From Halonotius roseus (lineage in GTDB: Archaea > Halobacteriota > Halobacteria > Halobacteriales > Haloferacaceae): a stretch of DNA of 64,000 nucleotides. The stretch lies in contig NZ_SESI01000001.1 of assembly GCF_006861655.1 (NCBI RefSeq), forward strand, positions 508,328-572,327. The letters are read 5' to 3'. The position numbers and the translations under genes were made by a program. The number at the start of each line of letters is the position of its first letter. The stretch's first letter is position 1. The notes under the pieces are model-generated. The model saw only the letters and a list, made by a program, of their open reading frames with translations. It was not told the origin of the DNA and made no database searches. This document shows positions 1 through 7,578 of the stretch, piece by piece.

Positions 1-1
1 C

Positions 2-331
2 GACCGGCCGGCCGACCAAAACCTCCCGAACTACAAAGACCAGTTCGGAACTCCCGAATGGGAACACGACGAGCTGACGGCCGACAATTGCGAGGAAATT
101 GGCCTCGACCCCGATACGTTCGGCGACGACGAGGTAATTCACCTCCCAGCAGCCTACGAACCCGAAACCGACGACGACGGCCACCTGCTTGTCTGGTACG
201 AAACTGATAATCAGTCAGAATGCAGCAAAAACGACGTATTAGCAGCCCTCAATGACACCGAAGGCATTGGAGACAAAACGGCTGGAAAGGCTCTTAACTC
301 CCTGATCGACGCCGGAATTGTTGACTGCTAA
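2..331 (+). CDS. Unknown acidic protein, 5'-truncated by window edge
   Basis: The frame is open from the window start to TAA at 329-331, giving 109 residues, so the N-terminus lies outside. The last 35 or so residues (KNDVLAALNDTEGIGDKTAG and on to LIDAGIVDC) have the look of a winged-helix DNA-binding tail: a helix, a turn, then a recognition-like helix. The protein is acidic, as expected in a halophile. I do not recognise the family. It belongs to the same strand and gene train as the next several genes. Confidence 0.55.
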   Translation, partial: DRPADQNLPNYKDQFGTPEWEHDELTADNCEEIGLDPDTFGDDEVIHLPAAYEPETDDDGHLLVWYETDNQSECSKNDVLAALNDTEGIGDKTAGKALNSLIDAGIVDC

Positions 332-430
332 CGGCGACCGGCCGCTGTGGGATTTGGAATCGTAATCTGGGCTCATACCCCAGCCACAGCCTCGGCGATC
401 TCCAAAAATTGGAGGTTGCTACCCAACCAG

Positions 431-637
431 ATGTACCAGAACGAATGGAACCAGAAGCCGGCCGGGTACTACGCTGATATCAAAACGAAAACGACCCACG
501 ACACACGACAAGCGGAGGAAAGACGCTTTTCGACACTCGTGGAAGCCGAATTGCGGAATATGGGCCTGTCAGCCGTCGATATTCCGACCGCTGATGAAAT
601 CGAGACGGCCGAGGAAATTGCCCGAGGGAAATTCTAA
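431..637 (+). CDS. Small unknown protein (68 aa)
   Basis: I place the start at ATG 431 (MYQNEWNQKP) and not at the GTG at 347, because the element-wide leader GCTACCCAACC lies at 418-428, two bases before this ATG. The C-terminal half is a charged helix (EAELRNMGLSAVDIPTADEI). The stop overlaps the next start by one base (TAATG). Function unknown. Confidence 0.6.
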   Translation: MYQNEWNQKPAGYYADIKTKTTHDTRQAEERRFSTLVEAELRNMGLSAVDIPTADEIETAEEIARGKF

Positions 638-741
638 TGAGCGAATACATGGCGACCTACTGGACGGCCCAGAATAGTGATGAACTCGAATACGTCGGCG
701 ATGATCGGGAACTCGAAACTGATGGAGACCTCCAATGGTAG
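637..741 (+). CDS. Tiny acidic protein (34 aa)
   Basis: The ORF runs ATG 637 to TAG 739-741 and is coupled on both sides: TAATG with the upstream gene and a seven-base overlap with the downstream ATG at 735. It reads MSEYMATYWTAQNSDELEYV and continues acidic. Its reality rests only on this tight packing. No function can be assigned. Confidence 0.4.
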   Translation: MSEYMATYWTAQNSDELEYVGDDRELETDGDLQW

Positions 742-989
742 AATTTGAAGCCATACAGGTTGTAATCGACGGGAAAAACGCGACTGAAAGCGGCGAGTAC
801 GAGATCCGGGCGGCGAATGCTGATGGAAAAGTGAGAGAGTTTACGGCCGGTGCGTTGAATCTCAATGGGTTTGGATTTGCGACGGCCGGAACTGAAATCG
901 GGGAATACGGCGAAACGGTGACGATTGAACAAGCAGACGGATCGAGATATCTCAATCTCCGAGTTATGCCCAACAAGGAGATTGCCTAA
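735..989 (+). CDS. Small unknown protein (84 aa)
   Basis: It overlaps the upstream tiny ORF and ends the first gene train. The sequence predicts mostly beta strands (VEFEAIQVVIDGKNATESGE; YGETVTIEQADGSRYLNLRV). No family was recognised. It is followed by a 246-base gap that holds the YACAG repeats and a composite promoter. Confidence 0.6.
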   Translation: MVEFEAIQVVIDGKNATESGEYEIRAANADGKVREFTAGALNLNGFGFATAGTEIGEYGETVTIEQADGSRYLNLRVMPNKEIA

Positions 990-1061
990 TGGGAGTTAGA
1001 GCATCTGTAAGCAGTTAGCCACCTGTTAAGAGTAAGAATGTTCCCCACCGACAGACAGCCT

Positions 1062-1106
1062 TACAGTACAGCACAGTACAGCACAGCACAGCTTACAGCA
1101 TAGCAG
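1062..1106. repeat. YACAG pentamer repeat cluster, copy 1
   Basis: TACAG and CACAG units follow one another with a period of five, starting TACAGTACAGCACAGTACAG, with one short interruption. The cluster lies just upstream of the composite promoter at 1112. A second cluster lies at 11,640-11,702. Pentamer arrays beside promoters can be multiple binding sites for a regulator, but nothing here proves that. Confidence 0.7.
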
Positions 1107-1111
1107 CCACC

Positions 1112-1147
1112 GATACAGCTATATCTGTACTCTGTGTCTTTAGAGTG
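1112..1147 (+). promoter_or_regulatory. Composite promoter/operator, copy 1
   Basis: GATACAGCTATAT at 1112 looks like an archaeal TATA region, and the imperfect dyad ACTCTGTGTCTTTAGAGT lies at 1129-1146. The start of GATACAG is 19 bases from TCTGTG, the same spacing as in the copies at 12,399, 16,864 and (reversed) 11,831. It precedes the operon starting at 1236. The TACAG-CTATAT-CTGTA dyad is unique to this copy. Confidence 0.6.
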
Positions 1148-1235
1148 TAGAACCTTTTCCGAATGGCGTATCCGGTGTTCGATTCATCGGCGGAGCCTCG
1201 GCCCAATGTAGGGCCACTGAAACCCAACCAGAGAG

Positions 1236-1373
1236 ATGAATCTAAAAGAAATACTTGAAGCCGACACAGCCGAAGACATAGAATCGAGAATTGAAGAATC
1301 CGAGGAAGAGAAGGCAGCCGCCGAGCTGCAAGCCAAACGGGATGCAAGCAAATACGGCTCCCTCATTGCATGA
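1236..1373 (+). CDS. Small coiled-coil protein (45 aa)
   Basis: ATG 1236 follows a variant leader (AAACCCAACCAGAG). The protein is almost entirely helical and charged (ILEADTAEDIESRIEESEEE), so a coiled coil or dimeric helix is likely. It overlaps the SprT-like gene by four bases (ATGA), so the two are translationally coupled. Function unknown. Confidence 0.5.
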   Translation: MNLKEILEADTAEDIESRIEESEEEKAAAELQAKRDASKYGSLIA

Positions 1374-1945
1374 GAGATTTTCCAACTTCGAAACGACACA
1401 AAACAACCGAGTCTGATTCGAAGTCCGACGACGAGGAGCCCACATTTTCGGATTCAATGACCGATGCCGAATTGGAGGCTGCGATCAGAGAATACCAAGA
1501 ATGGGTCGCCGAGAATTATCCCCTCGACATTACCCTCGAAGGTATTCCGGTCGATATTTCGACCCGATTGAAGCGAACGGCCGGGAAGGTATCCCACATT
1601 CGGGGCTCAGATAACGTCAAACGAATCCGATACGCGAAGAAGGCCTACCAGAAATGGGGCTGGGAGAAATTCGCCGAGACGATTCGGCACGAATTAATCC
1701 ACGTCCACACGATTCAAAATCACCAGACTGGCGGCCACGGTCGGCTATTCAAAGCTAAAGTGCCCGATCTCGACACCACGCGGCACTGTGAAAGTTTTGC
1801 CTCTGATGATGCCAAATATAAGCTGTTCTGCACTGGGTGCGGCACGAAAGTCGCTGAATACTTCAAAAAGTGCAAGACGGTGAAAAATCCCGACCGCTAC
1901 CGGTCGAAGTGCTGTAAAGAGTCGCTCCGCGTCGAAACTCAATGA
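1370..1945 (+). CDS. SprT-like zinc metalloprotease
   Basis: This 191-residue protein has the zincin motif HELIH (in ETIRHELIHVH), a third histidine downstream in GGHGRLF, and a C-terminal zinc ribbon (FCTGCG, then KCCKE). That order matches SprT/Spartan-like proteases, which in eukaryotes degrade DNA-protein crosslinks. Such genes are common on haloarchaeal viruses and plasmids. A role in clearing protein from replicating element DNA is inferred. The first 35 residues are acidic and look disordered. Confidence 0.85.
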   Translation: MRDFPTSKRHKTTESDSKSDDEEPTFSDSMTDAELEAAIREYQEWVAENYPLDITLEGIPVDISTRLKRTAGKVSHIRGSDNVKRIRYAKKAYQKWGWEKFAETIRHELIHVHTIQNHQTGGHGRLFKAKVPDLDTTRHCESFASDDAKYKLFCTGCGTKVAEYFKKCKTVKNPDRYRSKCCKESLRVETQ

Positions 1946-2112
1946 CAAAGAACCCCAACGAGATCGACATCATCTGGTGCGACGGATCGGATGCCGAAAC
2001 GGAGACCGTCGAGAACGTCGAAACATGGTGGTACGAAGATAATGATCTGAAAATCGAAAAGCAGTGCGGCACGGTGAGAACGTTCCCCAGCGGCGATGTT
2101 ATAATCGGCTGA
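1942..2112 (+). CDS. Small unknown protein (56 aa)
   Basis: ATGA overlap with the SprT-like gene supports coupled translation. It reads MTKNPNEIDIIWCDGSDAET and then looks like a short beta-rich fold. There is one cysteine in each half and no recognisable motif. Confidence 0.5.
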   Translation: MTKNPNEIDIIWCDGSDAETETVENVETWWYEDNDLKIEKQCGTVRTFPSGDVIIG

Positions 2113-2142
2113 CTGCGCTCGATTGCTACCCAACCCATACTA

Positions 2143-2865
2143 ATGACCCACCGACAACAACCCCGGAGCTACAGCTACAGAATCCCCCTCGATGATCGAC
2201 GTGCAATGCGGAAAATCCACCGACTACAGGTGCTTGAATCGGGATACTGCATTCAGGAAATCCCAGATCGAGACGTTCCCAATTCAGAGGCAGTCAAGAA
2301 TTGGAGCGTCAAATTCTATCAGTCGAACGAACGGCGAGATTTCAAGACCGGAGATATTACCGGCGGCACCATCCCCGGACTGCACAAATACCGATACTCA
2401 CTGGAATGGGAACCGACGCCGGAAACTGAACTGCTCGAAATGCGAAATGGAAATTCGGGCGGCACCAAGATCCGGGGCGAGAAATTCATCGGCACCCACG
2501 ATCCACGACTCCCAGATTACGCGCCGGTCTCGACAACCGTTCCGTGGACACCAACGGAAATTACGGCGATGTTCAACGGCGAACGGGTACCTGATCGGGT
2601 GAACTACGGCCATAACCCTCCGATGATCGAGGCCAAGACCGCCCGACAAACGTACCGCGAGCTAATCGACACCGCAGCAAAGATTGGCTTAGAAGAATGC
2701 GAAGCCAAACTAATCGAGTTCGAAAATAACTGCGACCACGATCATACGATTGAATCAGAATCCGAATACGGCGATGTTGGATTCTGCGAGGACTGTGGTA
2801 AATCGTGGATCGACACCAGCGAGATGGAAGCCGACGACGTGACCATCGTCGGATCGACGGCGTGA
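2143..2865 (+). CDS. Unknown protein with C-terminal zinc-binding residues (240 aa)
   Basis: Leader GCTACCCAACC at 2125-2135 precedes ATG 2143. Near the C-terminus NNCDHDHT followed by GFCEDCGKSW gives a Cys/His plus CxxC set that could bind one zinc. The central part carries TTVPWTPTEITAMFNGERVP. No family recognised. It heads an operon with the two following genes. Confidence 0.65.
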   Translation: MTHRQQPRSYSYRIPLDDRRAMRKIHRLQVLESGYCIQEIPDRDVPNSEAVKNWSVKFYQSNERRDFKTGDITGGTIPGLHKYRYSLEWEPTPETELLEMRNGNSGGTKIRGEKFIGTHDPRLPDYAPVSTTVPWTPTEITAMFNGERVPDRVNYGHNPPMIEAKTARQTYRELIDTAAKIGLEECEAKLIEFENNCDHDHTIESESEYGDVGFCEDCGKSWIDTSEMEADDVTIVGSTA

Positions 2866-2954
2866 TTCGAATTTCTGAGCGAACGAAATTGGAAGTGACG
2901 CTCGGCATTCTCACTGCATTCGTGACGGTTCTGTTACTCGCAATACTACACTAA
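2862..2954 (+). CDS. Possible single-span membrane peptide (30 aa)
   Basis: A GTG start overlaps the upstream TGA, and the stop overlaps the next ATG (TAATG). After a short charged start (RISERTKLEV) the remainder is one hydrophobic span (TLGILTAFVTVLLLAILH), which fits a single transmembrane helix. It is very short, and it contains a CATTCTCACTG box. Confidence 0.45.
   Translation: MIRISERTKLEVTLGILTAFVTVLLLAILH
2906..2916 (+). repeat. CATTCTCACYG box, copy 1
   Basis: Exact CATTCTCACTG lying inside the small membrane-peptide gene, read there as xxC ATT CTC ACT G. It is one of six exact copies in the element. Confidence 0.6.
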
Positions 2955-3352
2955 TGAGTTCTAAGACAACGACATTCGGCAGCTTCGAGACGATAACGCA
3001 CAAAGAGGAAAATGAACTGTGGCAGGAATACGAACACGACTGGCCGGTCAGTTCGGTTCCCCGGAACCCGGCGATGTATGAACCGGCCCCAGCCGTCAGA
3101 GAGAGCTTCAGGAGCCACTTCTTACAGAAGTTGGATACACTGCCCGGCGACCGCGAAAACCGCTCACGGATCGTCCGCAACCTGATTGAGAACGGGACGG
3201 TGTACCCGGCGGAGGAGGATAATCGCTACCGGCTATTGTGGACTGATCCACAGGATTCGGAGATGTATTCGCTGATCGTTCACCTTCGAGGTATTGCATT
3301 CGCGTCTGAATCGGCGAATCACTACGCGGTGACGGTGTACAGAATCGAGTAA
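2954..3352 (+). CDS. Unknown protein (132 aa)
   Basis: It starts at an ATG overlapping the upstream stop and ends shortly before the hairpin promoter at 3358. The middle (SFRSHFLQKLDTLPGDRENR) looks helical and the end looks like beta strands. No motif recognised. Confidence 0.6.
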   Translation: MSSKTTTFGSFETITHKEENELWQEYEHDWPVSSVPRNPAMYEPAPAVRESFRSHFLQKLDTLPGDRENRSRIVRNLIENGTVYPAEEDNRYRLLWTDPQDSEMYSLIVHLRGIAFASESANHYAVTVYRIE

Positions 3353-3357
3353 GACCC

Positions 3358-3412
3358 CTTCTCAGTAGTCTGAAATATGCATGAAAGCGGTGAGAAGACG
3401 CGCTACCCAACC
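3358..3412 (+). promoter_or_regulatory. Hairpin-flanked operon promoter and leader, copy A
   Basis: Left arm CTTCTCA (3358-3364) pairs perfectly with TGAGAAG (3391-3397). Between them lies TGAAATATGCATGAAAGCGG, containing a TATA-like ATATGCAT. About 25 bases past that box comes GCTACCCAACC (3402-3412), where transcription would be expected to begin, then ATG 3414. Sister copies are at 5441, 7518 and 14,097. Confidence 0.65.
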
Positions 3413-3413
3413 T

Positions 3414-3557
3414 ATGAAAAAAGAAACACACATGATGGCGAAATGGATCTGCCCGTGCGGTTGTACCTTGCTCCGAGAACGATACCATGAGGGAATCCCA
3501 GAACACACGGGGTGTGGAGACCTGACCTACCTCGAAGACGTGGAAGTCCCCTTGTGA
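3414..3557 (+). CDS. Small zinc-ribbon-like protein (47 aa)
   Basis: The ATG lies one base after the GCTACCCAACC leader. The sequence carries WICPCGCTLL and EHTGCGDL, four cysteines that could hold one zinc. It is the first gene of an operon that runs to 5432. The next gene overlaps it (GTGA). Confidence 0.55.
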   Translation: MKKETHMMAKWICPCGCTLLRERYHEGIPEHTGCGDLTYLEDVEVPL

Positions 3558-3778
3558 GTTGGTTCGTCTTCACTGAAAACGAGCTGACGACCATTCAGAA
3601 CGCCGGCCACCCCGATCTCGCCGCCGATCTCCGCAATCGCGGTCGGTGGACTGCCGACGACACCCTGTTAGTGAATGCAACCGGCCCAGAATCGTTTCTC
3701 TTGGTCGGCTGTTACGAGAAATACCCCCGGCGAATGGCGATTGATCCGCCGATAAACACGGAACCAGACACCAAATGA
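3554..3778 (+). CDS. Small unknown protein (74 aa)
   Basis: I choose GTG 3554, which overlaps the upstream TGA (GTGA), because upstream extension would run back through the preceding gene. It reads VSWFVFTENELTTIQNAGHP and then a short beta-rich part. The stop overlaps the ATG of the next gene. Function unknown. Confidence 0.5.
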   Translation: MSWFVFTENELTTIQNAGHPDLAADLRNRGRWTADDTLLVNATGPESFLLVGCYEKYPRRMAIDPPINTEPDTK

Positions 3779-4761
3779 GTGCTACCCAACCAACCGACGA
3801 GCGGTTCCAGTACAGTGAGATGAACGAGGCCGAAGCGTACAATTACCTTGCTCTCGATTTCGGTCTCGAAGAAATCGGGACGTGGGCCGACCGCAACCAC
3901 ATCAAAAATTCCGTTGACGTTCTCTATTACGCCGACGCCTTCGGTGATTTGGAACACGCAATCCTGCTCCAAGCCTTCGACAAATCGCTTCCAACCCAAG
4001 TGTATGAATCCCTCCTCGAAACCGGCTGGGATCTATTCGAAGCGGTGAACTGTGCCGACTTAGAGACCTTCCGCTGTCCCGGTTGCGACACCGAAATGTG
4101 GGAAATCGAAATTGACGAAGGGCACTCCTACACCAGCCGAGAATGGATTGACGAATACGGAAACACATCTGAGTTCGTTGAGTTCGTCGATGATCCGGCC
4201 GGCCGAATGTGGAATGCTGACAGAGAAGCCGACCACAGCCCGGCCCTCTGTTGGTGTTGTTCGAACGATGTTCACTACGATTTCCCCCGGCGGCTCTCCG
4301 ATTCGGGAAGTGTCGTTGTCCATTACGGCGAGACCGATGAAGTATCGGCTTTCGCTGTCTGGAACGGACTCGTTCGCTGGGAAGAAGACCGCTTCGACAG
4401 TTGGAACGCGGGCAATTGGACTGACCTGCTGAACGTTCCCGGCGATACCAAAGACATGGCGCACGCCTTTGCGACCAGTTCACCAGCCGAATTCATGCAG
4501 TCTGTCGGCTACGTCAAACTCCACGAAAGCGACGTACTGGATGCACTCCCCATTCGCCGAAGCACACACCGATATCGAAGTGAATATCGAGCAATCGTAG
4601 CTGGGTGGGCCGAGAGCGAGGAAACGAACCCTGCCCTTGGATTCACCTACATCATCGACTACACCGGCTACCGAAGCCCGTCGTTCTGGGTTGCCGAAGA
4701 CAATTACGACGAGCTGCTGGGCGAGCTGGTTGACCAGTATATGCAGGAGTACAGTCGGTAA
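3775..4761 (+). CDS. Unknown protein with a central zinc motif (328 aa)
   Basis: The reading begins ATGAGTGCTACCCAACC, so the leader motif is here part of codons 3-6 (MSATQP), as also at 19,929. CPGC near residue 100 and CWCC near 160 would make a four-cysteine zinc site interrupted by about 55 residues. The C-terminal third has an aromatic stretch (YIIDYTGYRSPSFWVAEDNY). It is one of the larger genes of this operon. No family recognised. Confidence 0.65.
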   Translation: MSATQPTDERFQYSEMNEAEAYNYLALDFGLEEIGTWADRNHIKNSVDVLYYADAFGDLEHAILLQAFDKSLPTQVYESLLETGWDLFEAVNCADLETFRCPGCDTEMWEIEIDEGHSYTSREWIDEYGNTSEFVEFVDDPAGRMWNADREADHSPALCWCCSNDVHYDFPRRLSDSGSVVVHYGETDEVSAFAVWNGLVRWEEDRFDSWNAGNWTDLLNVPGDTKDMAHAFATSSPAEFMQSVGYVKLHESDVLDALPIRRSTHRYRSEYRAIVAGWAESEETNPALGFTYIIDYTGYRSPSFWVAEDNYDELLGELVDQYMQEYSR

Positions 4762-4904
4762 TGCCGTGTCGGGAATGCGGTGAATCGGCACGAGCGAAGC
4801 ATGATGGAGCCGCGATAGGATTGTCGTATGACGACGACGGAACGGCTCACTACTACTGCTTAGACTGTGTGATTGGCGAGATGCAGAAAACCCGAAATGA
4901 ATGA
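4761..4904 (+). CDS. Small zinc-finger protein (47 aa)
   Basis: TAATG overlap with the upstream stop. It starts MPCRECGESARAKHDGAAIG and has a second pair in YYCLDCVIG. Two CxxC knuckles separated by about 27 residues fit a classic zinc ribbon. It may bind nucleic acid or serve as an adaptor. The 3' end overlaps the next gene by eight bases. Confidence 0.6.
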   Translation: MPCRECGESARAKHDGAAIGLSYDDDGTAHYYCLDCVIGEMQKTRNE

Positions 4905-5271
4905 CCACCACCTAACGGCGACGGAGTACCGAGCAGAGATTGAATCATCGGCTGAATGTGCTGTCGATGAAATTGCAGACTACACTGATATCGATATTGG
5001 ATCGGACGAATTTGAACGGCAGTGTATTCAGGAAGGTGAACTGACGGCCGACTGCCACCAGTGGTCGATTTACGCCGGATATTCGACCGACATTCTACGA
5101 CACGCGAAAAATGATCCCGAGGAATGGCAGTGTTTCGTTGATCCAGAAATGGAAACCGACCACCGACACGTTCTCAAAACAATGGCATACTGTGCATTCC
5201 GTATGGATCTCTACGAAGCCGTCGTTGACGAAGTAGAGGCCCGCAGAGAACAGTCTATGGTTGTTGCCTGA
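4897..5271 (+). CDS. Unknown helical protein (124 aa)
   Basis: The start is taken at ATG 4897 (MNDHHLTATEYRAEI), overlapping the zinc-finger gene. The protein looks all-helical with conserved-looking HQWSIYAGYSTDILRHAKND. Its stop overlaps the following ATG (TGATG). No family recognised. Confidence 0.6.
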   Translation: MNDHHLTATEYRAEIESSAECAVDEIADYTDIDIGSDEFERQCIQEGELTADCHQWSIYAGYSTDILRHAKNDPEEWQCFVDPEMETDHRHVLKTMAYCAFRMDLYEAVVDEVEARREQSMVVA

Positions 5272-5432
5272 TGGTGTTAGAACCCGGCGACCGATGGGTG
5301 GGACTGGATACCCTTCGGGTAATCGACAACGCAACGGGCGATGTTCTCACTGATGGCACGATTATTCTGGATATGGATATTGACCCAGATGCGGGTGTAG
5401 TCGAGATCATCGTATCGAGCGACATCGGATAG
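5271..5432 (+). CDS. Small unknown protein (53 aa)
   Basis: TGATG overlap with the upstream gene. The sequence alternates short strands (RVIDNATGDVLTDGTIILDM; VVEIIVSSDIG), suggesting a small beta fold. It is the last gene of the operon opened by the promoter at 3358. The next hairpin promoter begins nine bases later. Confidence 0.5.
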   Translation: MVLEPGDRWVGLDTLRVIDNATGDVLTDGTIILDMDIDPDAGVVEIIVSSDIG

Positions 5433-5440
5433 CAGAGCGA

Positions 5441-5495
5441 CATTCTCAGCACAGTTTGAAAATGAATGAAAGCGGTTAGAATGTGCTACCCAACC
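5441..5495 (+). promoter_or_regulatory. Hairpin-flanked operon promoter and leader, copy B
   Basis: Left arm CATTCT (5441-5446) pairs with AGAATG (5478-5483). Compared with copy A both arms changed together (CTT/AAG became CATT/AATG). The core is TTTGAAAATGAATGAAAGCG, followed by GCTACCCAACC (5485-5495) and ATG 5503. Confidence 0.65.
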
Positions 5496-5502
5496 ACCCC
5501 CA

Positions 5503-5874
5503 ATGAGTACCCAACATGAAACAGCCAGCGACGGCAATGTATTGACTGAGAACACGTTCACATTCCTCCAAGCAGCCGGCGCGTCGGGAGAATTTCTTGA
5601 GTTCCTTCGACACGACAACGAGAGTTCGATACGGCGATCCGTGCAATCGGATCTCCGACATGGTGCCCTCAGCGGCGATCCGACAGAGTACGCCCCGCTC
5701 GGTGGGCATTTCTTCGACAATCTCTGGGAAGGGGACTTGTTCGGAGCGTGGCGGCGAGCCGACCCAGCTAACCGCCGAATTATGCGTGACGTGTTCGGTG
5801 AATCGACAGTCATAGCAGCGGCAGTGACCGGCGGATTGAATCGAGAAACAGCAGCCCAGTTCGTGAGTAACTAA
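5503..5874 (+). CDS. Unknown protein (123 aa)
   Basis: First gene after hairpin promoter B. It reads MSTQHETASDGNVLTENTFT and appears mostly helical (FLQAAGASGEFLEFLRHDNE; RREADP-like segments before the C-terminus). No motif recognised. It is followed after two bases by the next start. Confidence 0.6.
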   Translation: MSTQHETASDGNVLTENTFTFLQAAGASGEFLEFLRHDNESSIRRSVQSDLRHGALSGDPTEYAPLGGHFFDNLWEGDLFGAWRRADPANRRIMRDVFGESTVIAAAVTGGLNRETAAQFVSN

Positions 5875-5876
5875 TC

Positions 5877-6374
5877 ATGAAAGCAGAAACCCAACCAGAG
5901 AACCAGAACCGAGCGTTTGACTTTGCCCGAATGTTCGGCGTTTCATCGACAAATACGACTGGCGGCAGTCTCACCACGCTGAAAGGCGTCTCCGATTCGG
6001 ATCTCGAAACAATCGAGAATCCCGCTTCCGGGCTCGTCGATCCACCGAACGTCGTCGGGATGTTCTTCGATATTGACGACTGGAATCACACCATTCCACA
6101 CGGGCTGATCGAGAACACGAAACACCCAGCGCAACACGTCGAGGGGGTTGAAGACGGCAAATCGCTGAAATTCACCAGCGAGGTCAACAGTACCGTCTAT
6201 CTCACAACCGAGTACATCGAGCAGATCAGCGATCTGATCGGGAAAGATATAGAGAAGCACCCTTCGCTGATTCTGATGAACCGGGTTGACGAGTTCCCGG
6301 TACTGGTACGAGATACCCAGAGTGAAGGAACGATCATTCTCGCACCCCGACTCCCACCGGAAGAGCAAGCCTGA
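5877..6374 (+). CDS. Unknown protein (165 aa)
   Basis: The N-terminus reads MKAETQPENQNR, in which the bases AAACCCAACC again resemble the element's leader, placed in codons 4-7 as in the MSATQP genes. The rest alternates strands and helices (NVVGMFFDIDDWNHTIPHGL). The stop overlaps the next ATG by one base. Function unknown. Confidence 0.6.
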   Translation: MKAETQPENQNRAFDFARMFGVSSTNTTGGSLTTLKGVSDSDLETIENPASGLVDPPNVVGMFFDIDDWNHTIPHGLIENTKHPAQHVEGVEDGKSLKFTSEVNSTVYLTTEYIEQISDLIGKDIEKHPSLILMNRVDEFPVLVRDTQSEGTIILAPRLPPEEQA

Positions 6375-6808
6375 TGGTCGGTTCAAATTACCCGGACGGA
6401 ATGACGAGCCGGGACTTTGTCCGTGCCGGAATCGACCAACCCCACCACCACGAACACGAGTGGCGAGAAGATCAACACGACCAGCCGATCTTCGAAGACG
6501 GCGCAGCGATCTTCTTCGAAACCTGTGGCTACGCCGAAGGCCGGTATGGTGAAGGCTGGGAATGCGATGAATCCCGAACGATTCGATGTGAATTAGATCG
6601 GATCGAGAAGACGCGGGACGGAGGTGCTTCAATCACCTTCTTACCGAGCCATGAACAGCGGAATCCGATGCTGTTCGAAGACGCACTTGTGGGGCTTGAA
6701 ACCAACAAATCCCACGTACAACTGCTGGACATAGACCCACCGAACGACTACGGAGACGGGTTCGTTCGGGTACAGAGCGGCGACTACATTCTGTGGTTCA
6801 GTCAATGA
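6374..6808 (+). CDS. Unknown protein (144 aa)
   Basis: TGATG coupling to the previous gene. A His-rich patch (QPHHHEHEWREDQHDQP) lies near residues 24-40 and could bind metal, though no known motif is matched. The second half is beta-rich. It overlaps the next gene by four bases. Confidence 0.55.
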   Translation: MVGSNYPDGMTSRDFVRAGIDQPHHHEHEWREDQHDQPIFEDGAAIFFETCGYAEGRYGEGWECDESRTIRCELDRIEKTRDGGASITFLPSHEQRNPMLFEDALVGLETNKSHVQLLDIDPPNDYGDGFVRVQSGDYILWFSQ

Positions 6809-7092
6809 GAGAAGTACAATTAGCGACAGTAACGATCCCGGTTGCACTGCTTGTTCAAACAAACATGACGCCCGAGGAACGAAAGGAATCGATCTGTCGA
6901 AAGCTTCGCCTGTCGGAGTACGCTGAGGATCTGGAATTGCGACCGGGGCTCTACACCGACGCCGTTGATCTCACAAGCGTCGAAACCATCGCGGAAGCCG
7001 CCGAACGCCGTATGGGACAGGCCGAAGCCGCAGCCGAAGCCAAGCTCGACCGACAGCGAGAACGCTACTTCGACCGACACGGACACTTCTAA
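6805..7092 (+). CDS. Unknown helical protein (95 aa)
   Basis: I take ATG 6805 (MREVQLATVTIPVALLVQTN), which overlaps the upstream TGA, over the GTG at 6793. The C-terminal half is a long charged Ala-rich helix (ERRMGQAEAAAEAKLDRQRE), likely a coiled coil. The stop overlaps the next ATG (TAATG). Confidence 0.55.
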   Translation: MREVQLATVTIPVALLVQTNMTPEERKESICRKLRLSEYAEDLELRPGLYTDAVDLTSVETIAEAAERRMGQAEAAAEAKLDRQRERYFDRHGHF

Positions 7093-7358
7093 TGGAGAAC
7101 TGGCACCTGTTGGCCGACTGCTCGAACTTTCTCAAGTGGCAGTACAAGGATACCCCCTACCGCGTTGTGGCGACACTCCACGAAGATCGAGGCCACTGGC
7201 GAGCCGTCTTTACCTCGGTCTATGCTGGTGACTCCTATCTCATTCGGGGGGCCTGTGGGGGTGCTGGCGGCGGTCGAATGATGGCGAAAGCAGCGGCGAC
7301 GAATTGGATGGCCCAGAATCCCAACGGCTGCTCGCCACCGGGAGACTACGGCCGATGA
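7092..7358 (+). CDS. Small unknown protein (88 aa)
   Basis: TAATG coupled to the previous gene. It contains YRVVATLHEDRGHWRAVFTS and a glycine-rich stretch (RGACGGAGGGRMMAKAAATN), perhaps a small beta-hairpin fold. No family recognised. Confidence 0.5.
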   Translation: MENWHLLADCSNFLKWQYKDTPYRVVATLHEDRGHWRAVFTSVYAGDSYLIRGACGGAGGGRMMAKAAATNWMAQNPNGCSPPGDYGR

Positions 7359-7365
7359 GCGACCG

Positions 7366-7515
7366 ATGAGCGACCGATGTAACCAGTGCGGTGAACTCCG
7401 AGGAGCCCACAGCGAAGATCCTCATACACTGGAACCAACTGTCTGTCCGATTCTTAGAGCCCAGAAAACCACCCCGCCACAAGAACACAGTCAGTCGCCG
7501 GCCGGTCGGTGCTGA
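7366..7515 (+). CDS. Small zinc-binding-like protein (49 aa)
   Basis: It starts MSDRCNQCGELRGAHSEDPH and has a further TVCPIL, so CxxC plus His/Cys could hold a zinc. The ATG is the second of two created by a tandem duplication of GATGAGCGACC. The first copy (7355) stops after four codons, so 7366 is the usable start. It closes the operon opened at 5441. Confidence 0.5.
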   Translation: MSDRCNQCGELRGAHSEDPHTLEPTVCPILRAQKTTPPQEHSQSPAGRC

Positions 7516-7517
7516 CT

Positions 7518-7571
7518 GCTTCTTCGGAGTTTGAAATATGCATGAAAGCGGTGAGAATGCGACCTAACCAG
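7518..7571 (+). promoter_or_regulatory. Hairpin-flanked operon promoter and leader, copy C
   Basis: The core TTTGAAATATGCATGAAAGC and the right arm GTGAGAATG (7551-7559) are conserved. The left arm GCTTCTTC (7518-7525) pairs only partly. The leader is a variant (GACCTAACCAG). CGGTGAGAATG at 7549-7559 is also an exact CATTCTCACYG box on the minus strand. It precedes ATG 7579. Confidence 0.55.
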
Positions 7572-7578
7572 ACCCCCA

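Noticed and set aside
1060..1106. CRISPR array
   Set aside because: The units are five-base repeats without spacers, and no cas operon is present. The Cas4-like nuclease at 20,839 sits among replication genes.
3358..3412. Hammerhead or other small ribozyme
   Set aside because: CTGAAAT...GAAAG superficially recalls a hammerhead core, but the obligatory CTGATGA box and three-stem layout are missing.
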